Shown in pieces: positions 18,033 through 27,937 of a DNA stretch of 48,528 nucleotides. Each line of letters begins with the position of its first letter. Position 1 is the first letter of the stretch. The position numbers were made by a program, and so were the translations under genes. Source of the stretch: JANQJA01 sp040880285 (GTDB lineage Bacteria; Pseudomonadota; Gammaproteobacteria; Pseudomonadales; Azotimanducaceae). Where the stretch lies: contig JBBDIT010000006.1 of the NCBI GenBank assembly GCA_040880285.1, positions 1 through 48,528 on the forward strand, read 5' to 3'. Under the pieces are notes generated by a model. That model saw only the letters and a list, made by a program, of their open reading frames with translations. It made no database searches and was not told the origin of the DNA.

Positions 18033-19184
18033 TCAGGCGAACAGTGATGTATGAGTGACTGCGGCATTGGTGGTCCTGCATTCCCGTACGCAGCTTGCCA
18101 GAACCGGCAGACCCTCAACGATCAGTTCGTCAGGGACATGACCAAACGCCAGGCGAATACAAGGCGTGTCTTGCCGATCAACATGGAAGTCGACACCTCT
18201 GGCAAAATAAAATCCACGTTCAAACGCGAGCTTCACCAACTTGTCCATGTCAATATCGTCCGGCATGCGGACCCAGATAAAAAGCCCGCCGGAAGGCCGT
18301 GACCAGACACACAAATCGCCGAGATGGGCTTCGAGCCCCGCCATCACAAGATCACGCTTGTGCTTCAATACCGGATTGGTGGCATCGGCGTGGGGCCAGA
18401 CGCCGTTACGATAAAATTCCGCCACAACCGCCGCGGCAAAGTAATTACTGCCGGCATCATGGCGATGGGCAATGATTCGTTGCAACATTGGCTCTCGCGC
18501 CAGCAGATACCCCAGGCGAACACCGGGCGCCAGAATCTTCGACAAAGAGCCAAGGTAGATCTGGTTCGGGCTATCATCCATGGCAAACATTGCCGGAACC
18601 TTGTCACCGTCAAAGTGCACATCGCCATAACAATTATCTTCAACCAGCGGAATGTCGTAACGGGCGGCCAGTGCAATCAATTCACGTTTTCGTGTTTCGG
18701 GCATCACGGTACCCGTGGGATTCTGGTAGGTGGCAAGCGTGTAGATAAAGCGTGGCCTTCTACCAGCGGCATCGAGCGCCTCGAGCTCATCTTGCAGCTG
18801 GTCCATTCGCATGCCGTCTTCGTCCAGCCCAATGCCGACCATTTTAAGTCCAATGCCCTTATAGGCACTGATGGTCCCGGGATAGGTAAACTCCTCGGTG
18901 ATTACAATATCACCCTTGTTTTCCATCAATGCCTGACCCACTAACGTCACTGCCTGCATAGACCCGTTAGTCAGGGCAATCTGTTCTGCACTGACCGGCA
19001 CTCCTTCACGCTCACTCTCTCGCCTGGCCATGGCGGTACGCAAACCAGGATGCCCCATGCCACCCGGATAACGATTGAACATTTCATGCTCGGCATCGAT
19101 TGCGCGAATCGCAGCCGCTTTGAACGCTTCCACAGGAAACGTTTCAGGATTGGTTTGACCAATCGCAAAGTCATAGACAGTCAT
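18033..19184 (-). CDS. PLP-dependent class I/II aminotransferase (2-aminoadipate transaminase-like)
   Basis: The 383-residue cytoplasmic protein has the fold-type I pattern: GGMGHPGLRTAMARR near 41-55, Asn155 in TYQNPTGTV, Asp183 region in VEDNCYGDVHF, the PLP lysine Lys216 in LGSLSKILAPGVRLGY and the substrate-carboxylate arginine near the C-terminus (PCIRLAFGH). It resembles LysN and the enzymatic half of MocR regulators but lacks the DNA-binding domain. The donor/acceptor pair is not evident. TTAGG lies 8 bases before ATG 19184. The start is 9 bases from the stop of the NTF2-like gene, which is upstream on the same strand, so the two form a small operon. Confidence 0.93.
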   Translation of the reverse strand: MTVYDFAIGQTNPETFPVEAFKAAAIRAIDAEHEMFNRYPGGMGHPGLRTAMARRESEREGVPVSAEQIALTNGSMQAVTLVGQALMENKGDIVITEEFTYPGTISAYKGIGLKMVGIGLDEDGMRMDQLQDELEALDAAGRRPRFIYTLATYQNPTGTVMPETRKRELIALAARYDIPLVEDNCYGDVHFDGDKVPAMFAMDDSPNQIYLGSLSKILAPGVRLGYLLAREPMLQRIIAHRHDAGSNYFAAAVVAEFYRNGVWPHADATNPVLKHKRDLVMAGLEAHLGDLCVWSRPSGGLFIWVRMPDDIDMDKLVKLAFERGFYFARGVDFHVDRQDTPCIRLAFGHVPDELIVEGLPVLASCVRECRTTNAAVTHTSLFA

Positions 19185-19193
19185 AGGAAGAAC

Positions 19194-19610
19194 CTAACGG
19201 ATTTCTTTAGGATTATTCCAGATATCCCGGACAATTTTCCAACTATCGTCTGGTTGTCGCTGCAGAATCCAGATATGACGGCTGATCGACCGGAGTGGCG
19301 GCGAAGTGGCGTCGCTCTTTGGGCGAAGGTAACCATCAAAGCTAACCCGGACATAAGCCCAATCATCAAGCACGACCAGTTCATCGATCGATGATTCCTG
19401 GTCAAAGCGGAATTTGCGGGTAAATCCATAAAAGGACCGGGCCTCGTCTTTGTGTACGTCCTTATAGCTGGACGGCATCATCCAGACTGCGTCGTCGGAA
19501 AACAGATCGAAGTATTCTTCAAAGTTATCCGACCGGATCACTTCAAGTGCACGGAGGATGAGGCGGCGGACGCCATCATCGGTTGTTACTCTGGAGAGTG
19601 CCGGGCTCAC
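19194..19610 (-). CDS. NTF2/SnoaL-like protein (possible aromatic-dioxygenase small-subunit-like fold)
   Basis: The open frame reaches 19766, but GAGGA at 7 bases before GTG 19610 marks the best start and gives a normal 138-residue NTF2-like domain. The opening GVRRLILRALEVIRSDNFEEYF forms the first helices, DLFSDDAVWMMP the first strand, then VVLDDWAYVRVSFDGYL and the final SISRHIWILQRQPDDSWKI with VRDIWN. These are standard SnoaL/DUF4440 features. Members are either small isomerases/hydrolases or steroid delta-isomerase-like proteins; no catalytic dyad is evident. It precedes the aminotransferase by 9 bases, so a shared transcript is likely. Confidence 0.78.
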   Translation of the reverse strand: MSPALSRVTTDDGVRRLILRALEVIRSDNFEEYFDLFSDDAVWMMPSSYKDVHKDEARSFYGFTRKFRFDQESSIDELVVLDDWAYVRVSFDGYLRPKSDATSPPLRSISRHIWILQRQPDDSWKIVRDIWNNPKEIR

Positions 19611-19758
19611 GGACGCTTCCTCATAACATGAAGGGGATAACGATCTTACCCCCTGACTTTTCTGAATCAAAGCAATTTGTTGGTAATGGTTCAGATCGGA
19701 TTGACCGTCCTTGTATGACGCTCGGGTGAAGCGGCGGCTGCCACTCTGGAGAAAATCC

Positions 19759-19914
19759 ATGCACATCCTGAATTCTCGGGTCTCGACGCTACCGGACTCG
19801 ACCGTTGTATTTTATGATGATGCTGGACTCATCCCCATGGAAGCAGAGCCGCAAAGCGCAGCTGCCGAGATCCTGACGTTTCTCTCAAGCCTCGCATCCG
19901 GAACCCAAATATGA
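19759..19914 (+). pseudogene. C-terminal remnant of an alpha/beta-hydrolase
   Basis: A 51-residue frame starts at ATG 19759 with GGAG 7 bases upstream and ends by ATGA overlap with the MOSC gene. Residues from LPDSTVVFYDDAGLIPMEAE onward, with SAAAEILTFLSSL, look like the last strand and helix of an alpha/beta-hydrolase, where a conserved A-G-H-x-P motif carries the catalytic histidine. Here the histidine position is Leu. The other two-thirds of such an enzyme is absent. It may still be translated, because it keeps a ribosome-binding site and couples to the next gene, perhaps only to load ribosomes. Family assignment rests on one short motif. Confidence 0.5.
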
Positions 19915-20756
19915 ATTCTCAGATGAAAGTCACAGAAATCTGGCGTTACCCCGTCAAGTCCATGGCCGGCGAACAGCTCACCGAGACCTGGATTGGCGAA
20001 GACGGCCTGCCGGGTGACCGGGCATTTGCCGTGCGCCAAAATGACAATACACGCAACGCAAAAAAATTCCCCCAGCTAATGCAAATGCGTGCTTACTACC
20101 CATCGAACCCGGAACCTGGCAAGGTTCCCGTGCCCCTCGTATCCCTTGCAGGCGAGCCGGGTGTGCCCGCGGATGACCCGGCAATTGCCGCACGTATCAG
20201 CAAACTGGTTGGCGCTGACATCAGTCTTGAAGGTCTCGCACCCAAGGACGATCTTGCGTTCTACGAAAGGAAAGAAAAGCGGACCGTCGAAGAGTCGCGT
20301 GCTATTTACGGTCTCACGGAGGATGAACCCTTCCCGGATGTCTCGAAAATGCCTGCCCGGGTTGCGCAGTTTGCCACTCCGCCCGGCACCTTTTTTGACT
20401 GTTTTCCCCTGCTTGTGATGACCACCGCCTCACTCAAGGCATTGGCCGCAGCCGCGCCCGATTCCGTGATTGACGTACGGAGATTTCGGCCAAATATCCT
20501 GATCGATACGGACGAAACCGGTTTCGTTGAGCAGGACTGGGTGGGTAAGACCCTGCAGATCGGCGCGACGCTCATCTCCTGCGAGATACCCTGCCCGCGT
20601 TGTGTCATGACTACCATCGGCTTCCACGACCTGCCCCGGGACACCAGTATTATGCGCACCCTGGTGCGCGAGTGCGGGCATGAACTTGGCATCTATGCGG
20701 AGGTCAAAACGCCAGGTCAGCTGCGCCTTGGCGATGAGGTGGTGGTACTGGGCTGA
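19911..20756 (+). CDS. MOSC domain protein, mARC/YcbX-like
   Basis: The 281-residue protein has an N-terminal MOSC-N beta-barrel (VTEIWRYPVKSMAGEQL, residues 7-23) and a C-terminal MOSC domain with VRRFRPNILID (189-199), GFVEQDW and CPRCVMTT. Cys231 in that last motif aligns with the molybdenum-coordinating cysteine of mARC amidoxime reductases and YcbX. The family reduces N-hydroxylated bases with electrons from a partner; YcbX has a C-terminal ferredoxin domain that is missing here, so an outside electron donor is needed. The start overlaps the upstream remnant by ATGA. Which N-hydroxylated substrate is used cannot be told. Confidence 0.9.
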   Translation: MNSQMKVTEIWRYPVKSMAGEQLTETWIGEDGLPGDRAFAVRQNDNTRNAKKFPQLMQMRAYYPSNPEPGKVPVPLVSLAGEPGVPADDPAIAARISKLVGADISLEGLAPKDDLAFYERKEKRTVEESRAIYGLTEDEPFPDVSKMPARVAQFATPPGTFFDCFPLLVMTTASLKALAAAAPDSVIDVRRFRPNILIDTDETGFVEQDWVGKTLQIGATLISCEIPCPRCVMTTIGFHDLPRDTSIMRTLVRECGHELGIYAEVKTPGQLRLGDEVVVLG

Positions 20757-20908
20757 GTCTCCGGCTACCGGTATTAATTGCCAAACGGCTAAAAAGGTAG
20801 GTATCCTTACTATCTTCATTATCTTCATGCGGTTTTAAGATCGGTATTAGTGAGGATGACGTAAAAACACGCATTTGCCGGTGACACAGGCACCTTCCAA
20901 CGATTCCT

Positions 20909-22018
20909 ATGACGATGAAAACTGCGCCCTTTCTGATTTGCGCCTTTGCGATCCTGACCCTGCTATCCGCGTGCAGCGATGCCCCTGATCCAGCCGAACG
21001 ACCTCGCGGAGCTGACCCCTTCCGCGTGGTGGTGGAACCGGTAGAACTGAGTGCTGAGCGCACCCGCATCGAGGCGGTTGGCACGTCACGCGCATTTCAG
21101 TCCGTCACCCTTCACCCTGCTGCTTCTGGTGAAGTCGTCGCGGTACGTTTTCAACCCGGCCAATTTGTGGAAAAAAACCAGGTCCTGGTAGAACTCGACC
21201 AACGCGACGAACGTCTGGCCGTTGAACTGGCGCAGGTGCGGTTGAAAGAAGCCGAGCGGCTCTATGAAAGGTACAAGAACAGCGCTGCCACTGGTGCCAC
21301 CCTGCCAACCACCCTGGATGCCGCGCGCACAGAGCTCGAATCCGCGCGCATCGGACTTGGCCGCGCTAAAATCAATCTCGATTACCGTACCATCAAGGCG
21401 CCGTTCGCTGGTCATGTCGGCATTACCGACGTCGATGCCGGCGATCGCATTCAACCCACGACACCTATTACCACGCTGGATGATCGCTCGTCCCTGCTGG
21501 TTTCCTTCGAGGTTCCGGAACTAATGATCGGCAAGATCGCTGCCGGCGACTTTGTGCAAATTTCCACCTGGAATGTTGATGCCATCAGTGCTTCAGGTGA
21601 GGTCATCGATATTGACAGCCGCATCAAGCCCGAAACACGCACATTCGCCACTCGCGCCCGGGTAGAGAATGCCGCCGACCAACTGCGACCCGGAATGAGC
21701 TTTAAAGTGAGATTGGACCTTGAGGGCAATGCCTACCCTGTCCTTTCTGAAGTTTCAGTGCAATGGGGTGCGGATGGATCGTTTATCTGGTCGGTCGTCG
21801 ATGGCAAGGCGATCCGCGTACCCGTCAACATCGTCCAGCGCCAGAAAGGTCGGGTCCTTGTTGACTCGGGCCTGCAGCCGGGTGACCTTGTGGTCACAGA
21901 AGGTATCCAGCGCTTGCGTCCTGGCATAGCAGTTCAGCCGGACACGGCAATCGCTGCAGATGATCAGTCTTCCAGTCGCAAGAATGACGGGAGAGCGCAG
22001 ACGACCGGACCAGGATAA
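20909..22018 (+). CDS. RND efflux periplasmic adaptor lipoprotein (HlyD/AcrA family)
   Basis: The 369-residue protein has a lipoprotein signal with lipobox LLSAC (Cys22), so it should be acylated and held on the inner membrane facing the periplasm. The order is the expected one: lipoyl half (LHPAASGEVVAVRFQPGQFV), an alpha-hairpin rich in Glu/Arg/Leu (about 100-150), second lipoyl half (IKAPFAGHVGITDVDAGD), beta-barrel and membrane-proximal domain. The hairpin is short, as in the MexA/AcrA-like adaptors of heavier RND pumps without a dedicated outer channel. Stop and next start overlap as TAATG, coupling it to the permease. An outer-membrane factor is not encoded nearby. Confidence 0.94.
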   Translation: MTMKTAPFLICAFAILTLLSACSDAPDPAERPRGADPFRVVVEPVELSAERTRIEAVGTSRAFQSVTLHPAASGEVVAVRFQPGQFVEKNQVLVELDQRDERLAVELAQVRLKEAERLYERYKNSAATGATLPTTLDAARTELESARIGLGRAKINLDYRTIKAPFAGHVGITDVDAGDRIQPTTPITTLDDRSSLLVSFEVPELMIGKIAAGDFVQISTWNVDAISASGEVIDIDSRIKPETRTFATRARVENAADQLRPGMSFKVRLDLEGNAYPVLSEVSVQWGADGSFIWSVVDGKAIRVPVNIVQRQKGRVLVDSGLQPGDLVVTEGIQRLRPGIAVQPDTAIAADDQSSSRKNDGRAQTTGPG

Positions 22019-25000
22019 TGACATCAGAAGATATCCAGGCGACATTGAACGAGAATTCCGATGATGGCGACAGTGACCAAAGGCCGGCCGATGACTTACC
22101 CAGCCTGAGTATCAGACGGCCGGTACTGATTCTGGTGGTCAACCTTTTAATCGCACTCGCGGGAATCGCTGCCATCATGGCAGTCGAAGTACGTGAATTA
22201 CCCGATGTGGACCGTCCCATTGTCAGTGTTAGCGCCAATTATCCAGGTGCTTCACCTGAGACCATGGATGCCGAGGTCATTAGCCTGATCGAGGGCGCGG
22301 TAGCGCGCGTATCTGGCATCAAGAGCATCGAATCGGCATCCGAGGAAAATAACGGCCGCATTCGTATTGAATTTATGCCGGGTTCCGACCTGAACAGCGC
22401 CGCATCCGATGTACGTGAGGCGATTAGCCGAATTTCCAGACGCTTGCCGGACCGGGTCGAACAGGTCCTGGTTGTAAAAGCAGACAGCAATTCCAGTTCC
22501 ATCGTCAATGTGGCCGTGATGAGCGACACCTTGATGGAAGAAGAAATTAATCGCATCGTTGAAAAGGACATCATCCCCCAGCTGATTTCTATCGAGGGTG
22601 TCGCCGATGTCCAGCAGTTCGGCTCCCGCCAGCGCATCTTGCGTGTGGTTGTCGATCCGTTGCGCCTGACGAGCTATGGCCTGTCCGTCACCGATGTGGC
22701 GAATGTATTACGCCAGGCTTCCTTTGATGTGCCTGCCGGCAGCTTTCGATCCGAAAGCCAGGAGTTGATTGTCAGAGCCGATGCGTCCGTGGTTACAGCA
22801 GAACAAATCGCCGACATTATTATTAGAGATACACGTCGCATTGGCGATGTGGCGAATGTCTACTTTGGTCCGGAAGATGCCAGATCCTACACGCGCTTTG
22901 ATGGCCGCTCCGCCGTTGCACTCGGCGTCGTTCGCCAGGCAAGGTCCAACACCATTCGGATTTCCGATGGCGTGCGCAGCGCCGTAGACCGACTCAATGA
23001 ACGGTTCGAAAATATCGAACTCGTCATTACCGATGACGAGGCAGTCTTTATCCGGAACTCCGTGACTGAGGTCCTGATTACCTTGTCACTGACGATCGCT
23101 ATTGTGATCGCAACCATCTGGGTGTTTATGGGCACCATCCGGGCGACGCTGGTTCCCAGTGTCTCTATACCCGTCGCCCTCATCGGCACCCTGGCGGGTA
23201 TCTGGGCGCTCGGATTTTCGATCAATATCCTGACCTTGCTGGCGCTGGTGCTTGCAACGGGACTGGTTGTCGATGATTCGATCGTTGTGCTTGAGAATAT
23301 CCAGAGACGACGCGGACAGGGCCTCGGTGCACGGGCCGCGGCAGTCTTGGGTACGCGCCAGGTTTTCTTCGCCGTTGTCACCACCAGTGTGGTGTTGATC
23401 TCGGTATTCGTACCGATTTCATTCCTGCCCAGTACAGCCGGCAGAATGTTTCGTGAATTTGGCTTTGTGCTTGCTTTCGCTGTCGGCATATCCAGTTTCG
23501 TTGCCCTGTCGCTGGTACCAGCGATGGCCTCACGCTTGCCGGATGCGCAAACACCCAATCCGGTCACGAGGCGACTGGCAGCCTTCGGCGACAAACTGCG
23601 CGACTATTACTCTGCTTCACTCAACGTGGTACTACGATTTCCCATTCCCATCCTGCTTATCGCTGCCCTCGCTGCTGGAACCGCCGCCTCATTATTCACT
23701 TTGCTCGACAAGGAATTACTGCCACCGGAAGACCGGGGCCTCATTCAAATCATGGCCTCAGGGCCAGATGGTGTCGGTATCGGCTACATGGACACACAGA
23801 CTGTAAAAATCGAGGAGATTCTGCAGCCGCTTGTGGATAAAGGTGAGATCCAGTCGCTGTTCACGGTGGTCGGCACCTGGGATCCAAATCGTAGTCGGGT
23901 AACCGCGCCACTGGTTGACTGGGACCAGCGCGAACGATCGCAGCAAGAAATTATCGCCTCACTGCGCGGCCCCCTGAACGAAATTACCGGTGCGCGTATT
24001 GCGATAAGAAGCAGCAATAGCCTGAATCTGCGGGGGGCAGGAGGTGGTCTCGAAGTCGCCCTGATCGGCAACGATTACGCGGAAATCTTCGAGGCAGCCA
24101 AGCGATTCACCCGTGCGATAGAAGAACGCTCTGCCAACCTGTCAGAACCGGAAATTTCATACGAGCCGACACAACCTCAGTTGTCCGTCGAAATTGATCG
24201 GCGCCGGGCCGCGGATCTCGGCATAGACCTCAACAGCCTGGCGATGACACTGCGCGCCATGATTGACGGAGATGAAATCATCGATCTCAATGTAGGTGAC
24301 GAGGCCGTACCCATTGTGCTGGAAGCCTCCACCGGTGAGATCAACGATCCGACTGACCTTGTTAATCTCTATGTCAGTGCAAGGAACGGTAACTTGCTAC
24401 CCCTGTCCAGCATTGTGACGTTGAAAGAGGAAGGCGTCGCCGCACAACTGGATCGTCAAGCGCAGCGCCGGGCCATCGAAGTCGATGTCGTGGTCAAACC
24501 AGGCTATCCACTACAGTCTGCCATCGACGAACTCAGGGCCATCGCCATTGACACCTTGCCGGAAGACATCGACATGATCCTGTTGGGCGAGGCCGCAACC
24601 TTACAGGAAACCTCGCGTGAAGTAGCGTTTACCTATCTGATCGCATTGTTGGTGGTGTTTCTGGTGCTGTGCGCACAGTTTGAAGGATTTACCAGCGCCC
24701 TGGTGGTTACCACCATTGTACCGTTTGGCGTTGCTGCGGCGATCTTTGCACTTTATATGAGCGGCACTTCCGTTAATATCTACTCCCAGATCGGACTCGT
24801 GATGTTGATCGGCCTAATGGCGAAAAACGGTATNNNNNNNNNNNNNNNNNNNNNNNNNNNNNNNNNNNNNNNNNNNNNNNNNNNNNNNNNNNNNNNNNNN
24901 NNNNNNNNNNNNNNNNNNNNNNNNNNNNNNNNNTCTACTCCCAGATCGGACTCGTGATGTTGATCGGCCTAATGGCGAAAAACGGTATATTGCTGGTGGA

Positions 25001-25331
25001 GTTCGCCGACCAATTGCGTGACCATGGATACGATCTGGAAGAAGCGATCAAGATGGGTGCCCGCGTGCGCCTCAGACCCGTATCGATGACCTTGATATCA
25101 ACGGTCCTGGGTGGCCTGCCCCTGATTCTTGGCAGTGGCGCTGGCGTCGAGGCACGCGAATCCATCGGCTGGGTCGTGTTCGGTGGCCTGGGGATTGCCG
25201 CCCTGTTTACACTATACCTGACTCCTGCCCTGTACTTCCTGATTGCCCGGTTCTCATCTGCTCGCGCCCATGAAGCCTTGCGACTCAAAGAAGAGCTGAA
25301 GGCCGCAGACCTGGTCGTCGAAAGACACTGA
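22018..25331 (+). CDS. RND multidrug efflux permease (AcrB/MexB type, HAE1), interrupted by a scaffold gap
   Basis: This is the inner-membrane proton-driven pump of the tripartite system. The first part has the RND start (SIRRPVLILVVNLLIALAG), the porter domains and LATGLVVDDSIVVLENIQRR, with TM4 aspartates Asp-Asp that carry protons. Ns at 24834-24933 break the frame, but bases 24779-24833 recur exactly at 24934-24988. Removing one 55-base copy plus the Ns joins GLMAKNG to ILLVEFADQL without a frameshift and gives 1,052 residues, the normal size. The last transmembrane part (GWVVFGGLGIAALFTLYLTPALY) is present. The gene is therefore probably intact in the organism. The substrate is unknown. 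Confidence 0.93.
24779..24988. other. Scaffold gap of 100 Ns with 55-base duplicated flanks
   Basis: Exactly 100 Ns (24834-24933) separate two identical 55-base stretches, 24779-24833 and 24934-24988. A 55-base overlap is what a de Bruijn graph assembler with k=55 leaves between neighbouring contigs, and 100 Ns is a default gap length. The duplicate should not be read as a biological repeat. Confidence 0.95.
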
Positions 25332-25334
25332 TAC

Positions 25335-25357
25335 GGCATACACCTGGCTGGTATGCG
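25335..25357. terminator. Possible bidirectional terminator hairpin
   Basis: GCATAC at 25336-25341 pairs with GTATGC at 25351-25356 around a 9-base loop, and the stem can extend by two pairs past a bulged G. It fills the gap between the convergent RND permease and GST genes. There is no T-run on either side, so intrinsic termination is unproven. Confidence 0.3.
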
Positions 25358-25978
25358 TCAGGGATTCGCCTGAACTGACGGCCTGGCTGAAACCAGCGCA
25401 TGCCAGCGCCACAAGTGCTTGAGGGACTCATCTGGTTTTAAACCAACCAGAGCGGTCGCAAAATCAACCGCAGACAGCAGTGAAATGTCTGCCACCGTAA
25501 AGCGATCACCGGCCACATATTCCGTTGTCTCAAACTCGTTATCCAGGCGCTCATAATATCGATTGGCATTCTTGTCGCTGGCGGCTTTAGCTTCCGGAAT
25601 CTGTTTAAATCTTCCCATGCGGCCGACGATTGGGCCATTGACCCAGGAGGTCCCGATCTGGGTCCACAGTTCAAGTTCGATCATGCGATTCCGTGCCTCG
25701 ATAAATCCAAGTTCAAAAGGGTCCGCACCGAACAGGTTCGGTTCCGGTTCAATCGCCTCGAGGTATCGACAAATTGCCACGGACTCAGGTAGACATCGAC
25801 CGTCGTCGAGTTCCAGCATGGGAATTTTCCCGCTCGGATTCTTCTTCAGGAATTCATCGGTCTTGTGCGCTCCCTCGCTGATGTCACAGTTGATGATCTC
25901 GACATCGAGGCCTTTCTCTGCAAGGAATATCTTCACCCGGCGTGGATTCGGTGCGCCGGTATAGTCGTATAGCTTCAT
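25358..25978 (-). CDS. Glutathione S-transferase
   Basis: The 206-residue cytoplasmic protein has the thioredoxin-like N-terminal domain (MKLYDYTGAPNPRRVKIFLAE) with the cis-proline in NPSGKIPMLELDDG and the glutathione gamma-glutamyl contact PESVAICRYLE, then an all-helical C-terminal domain with VAGDRFTVADISLLSAVDF, the N-capping box. The residue after the first strand is Tyr/Thr rather than the Ser or Cys of theta or beta classes, so the catalytic type is uncertain. The stop faces the RND permease. It may detoxify electrophiles or serve in aromatic catabolism; the neighbours do not decide. Confidence 0.93.
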   Translation of the reverse strand: MKLYDYTGAPNPRRVKIFLAEKGLDVEIINCDISEGAHKTDEFLKKNPSGKIPMLELDDGRCLPESVAICRYLEAIEPEPNLFGADPFELGFIEARNRMIELELWTQIGTSWVNGPIVGRMGRFKQIPEAKAASDKNANRYYERLDNEFETTEYVAGDRFTVADISLLSAVDFATALVGLKPDESLKHLWRWHALVSARPSVQANP

Positions 25979-26076
25979 GGATTCCGCCTCGAGCAGTTGC
26001 CTCCCTTGATACTAACAGCTTGATACGAACACAGTGAATCGACCCGCAGGTATCAGAGGCGCAGCCTCTATCGCAA

Positions 26077-27639
26077 TCACGCCAGCATGGCAGCAGCGAT
26101 CTTCTCGGCGAGCATAATCACCGGGGCATTAAGATTGCCGTTAGTGATGGCTGGCATGATGGATGCGTCTACGACCCGCAAACCGTCCAGGCCATGCACG
26201 CACCCGGTATTGTCAACTACTGCCATCGAGTCCTGGCCCATACGGCAGGTACCGCAGGGGTGATACGCACTTTCTGCGTGCTGCGCGACGAATGAATCGA
26301 TCGCCGCGTCTGATTGGATGTGGGGGCCCGGCGTCAATTCTACGCCACGAAATTGATCGAACGCGGGCTGGCTTATGATCTCACGCACTTTGCGTATACC
26401 GGATCGCATCGCCTCACGATCCGCTTGCGCCTCTGCATAATTAAATTGTATCCCTGACAGGGTCACCTGGCCGCGGCTTACCGGCTTCATGGGCCCCACA
26501 TGAATCTGGAAACCGTGTTGGCCAGCGGTGGCGGTGCCGTCATAATTCATTGCAACCGGCAAGAAGTGCATCTGTAAATCCGGCCAGGGTGCCGAATCGC
26601 TACCACGCAAAAAGCCGCCAGCTTCGAAGTGGTTGGTCGCACCCGGGCCCTGCTTTGCCAGGTACCACAATGCGCCGATCCACGCCTGGTTGTACCACTT
26701 GAGTGCAGGATAAATTGACACCGGCGCGGTGCAGGCCTGCTGCACATAGACCTCGAGGTGATCCTGCAAGTTTCGCCCGACTCCCGGCAATTCATGGAGG
26801 ACTGACAAGCCAGCGCCGCCAATGATTGCCGGATCACCAATGCCCGATCGGAGTAGAAGTCTGGGTGAGTCGATGGCACCGGCACACAACACGGTTTCGC
26901 CCGCGTTGATCACACGGCGCGCTCCGCGCTCGGCAATTTCCGCGCCGGTCACACGATCGTTATCGCTGCAAAGGCGCGTCGCTTGCGCCCGGGTCAGAAT
27001 CGTGAGCAAACCTGACTTTCGCACCGAATCAAGATAACCACGTGCCGTACTGAAACGCCGCCCGCAACTGATGGTTCGATCGAAAGGACCGACACCCTCC
27101 TGAAGATCGCCATTGAGGTCCGGCGAATAGTCATGGCCGGCCTGCTGCCCGGCTTCCAAAAAAGCGGTAATCAGCGGATTGTCCATGGCGCCGCGCGTGA
27201 TCTTCATGGGACCGTCGCGGCCACGCAATTCCCCGGCATCAAAGGCGACCGATTCGGCCCGCTTGAAGAACGGCAGGCAGTGTTCAGCGCGCCAGTCGTC
27301 ATAACCTGAAAGCGCGGCCCATTGATTGAAGTCCTGTTGATGGCCACGCACATAGATCATACCGTTAATGGATGAAGATCCGCCCAGGGTCTTGCCACGG
27401 GGGCAAAACATGGTGCGCCCGGCCATGTGTGGTTCCGGTACGGTTCGATAATCCCAATTGTAGGTCGTGCCGGACAGCACATGGCTTAGCGCCGCTGGCA
27501 TATGGATCCGATAGTCCATCCGGTAGTCTGGTGGCCCCGCCTCGACCAGCGTCACCGAACGGCCGGCATCAACCAGGCGCCTGGCCAGCACGCAACCGGC
27601 TGAACCAGCGCCTATAATCAGATAGTCCGGCGCAGCCAC
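26077..27639 (-). CDS. GMC family FAD-dependent oxidoreductase (choline dehydrogenase-like)
   Basis: The 520-residue enzyme oxidises an alcohol to an aldehyde or ketone with FAD. The dinucleotide-binding motif is IIGAGSAGCVLARRL (residues 7-21), followed by the GMC signature GKTLGGSSSINGMIYVRGH near 80-100 and ETVLCAGAIDSPRLLLRSGIG near 250. The catalytic pair is His460 in AYHPCGTCRMG and Asn504 in NGNLNAPVIM; the latter stands where a second His is common in other subfamilies and Asn in choline oxidases. No signal peptide is present, so it is cytoplasmic. It could oxidise long-chain or polyol alcohols; choline dehydrogenase itself is usually longer (about 550). Confidence 0.93.
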   Translation of the reverse strand: MAAPDYLIIGAGSAGCVLARRLVDAGRSVTLVEAGPPDYRMDYRIHMPAALSHVLSGTTYNWDYRTVPEPHMAGRTMFCPRGKTLGGSSSINGMIYVRGHQQDFNQWAALSGYDDWRAEHCLPFFKRAESVAFDAGELRGRDGPMKITRGAMDNPLITAFLEAGQQAGHDYSPDLNGDLQEGVGPFDRTISCGRRFSTARGYLDSVRKSGLLTILTRAQATRLCSDNDRVTGAEIAERGARRVINAGETVLCAGAIDSPRLLLRSGIGDPAIIGGAGLSVLHELPGVGRNLQDHLEVYVQQACTAPVSIYPALKWYNQAWIGALWYLAKQGPGATNHFEAGGFLRGSDSAPWPDLQMHFLPVAMNYDGTATAGQHGFQIHVGPMKPVSRGQVTLSGIQFNYAEAQADREAMRSGIRKVREIISQPAFDQFRGVELTPGPHIQSDAAIDSFVAQHAESAYHPCGTCRMGQDSMAVVDNTGCVHGLDGLRVVDASIMPAITNGNLNAPVIMLAEKIAAAMLA

Positions 27640-27759
27640 GAATATTACGCGGGAGGCTTACGGTCAGGGGAAGGAAACAGTGACATAACCTTTTTCAGAT
27701 GAGTTTTGGTTGTTGGAACTCCTGGTATTGTCCGGTGTAGCTCTCTCAATAGTCAATCA

Positions 27760-27795
27760 AGCCAGGGGCAGGCACGTGTCCATGCGGCCCTGGCT
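27760..27795. other. Inverted repeat in a divergent intergenic region
   Basis: AGCCAGGG (27760-27767) and CCCTGGCT (27788-27795) form an 8-base perfect inverted repeat around 20 bases that contain the smaller palindrome CACGTG. The 298-base region separates the divergent GMC oxidoreductase and MBL genes. It could be an operator or an RNA hairpin. No consensus promoter was convincing elsewhere in the region. Confidence 0.4.
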
Positions 27796-27937
27796 CACTT
27801 TATAGACAGAAATCTGCGTTTATGATGGAAATATCCGAAAAACACAGACCGCTATGGCAAAAGTGTGATGCCCGTCACAAAATCGAAATCGGAAAGTCCG
27901 CAAAATCTGAGGGATTGGGACAACCAAGCGTCGGCTA

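Noticed and set aside
18324..18944. 206-residue plus-strand open frame
   Set aside because: Antisense shadow of the aminotransferase, including its PLP site.
22887..23594. 235-residue minus-strand open frame in the RND permease
   Set aside because: Ser/Thr/Ala-rich antisense shadow of transmembrane coding sequence.
24779..24988. Tandem duplication in the RND permease
   Set aside because: Exact 55-base copies on both sides of a default 100-N gap are an assembly overlap.
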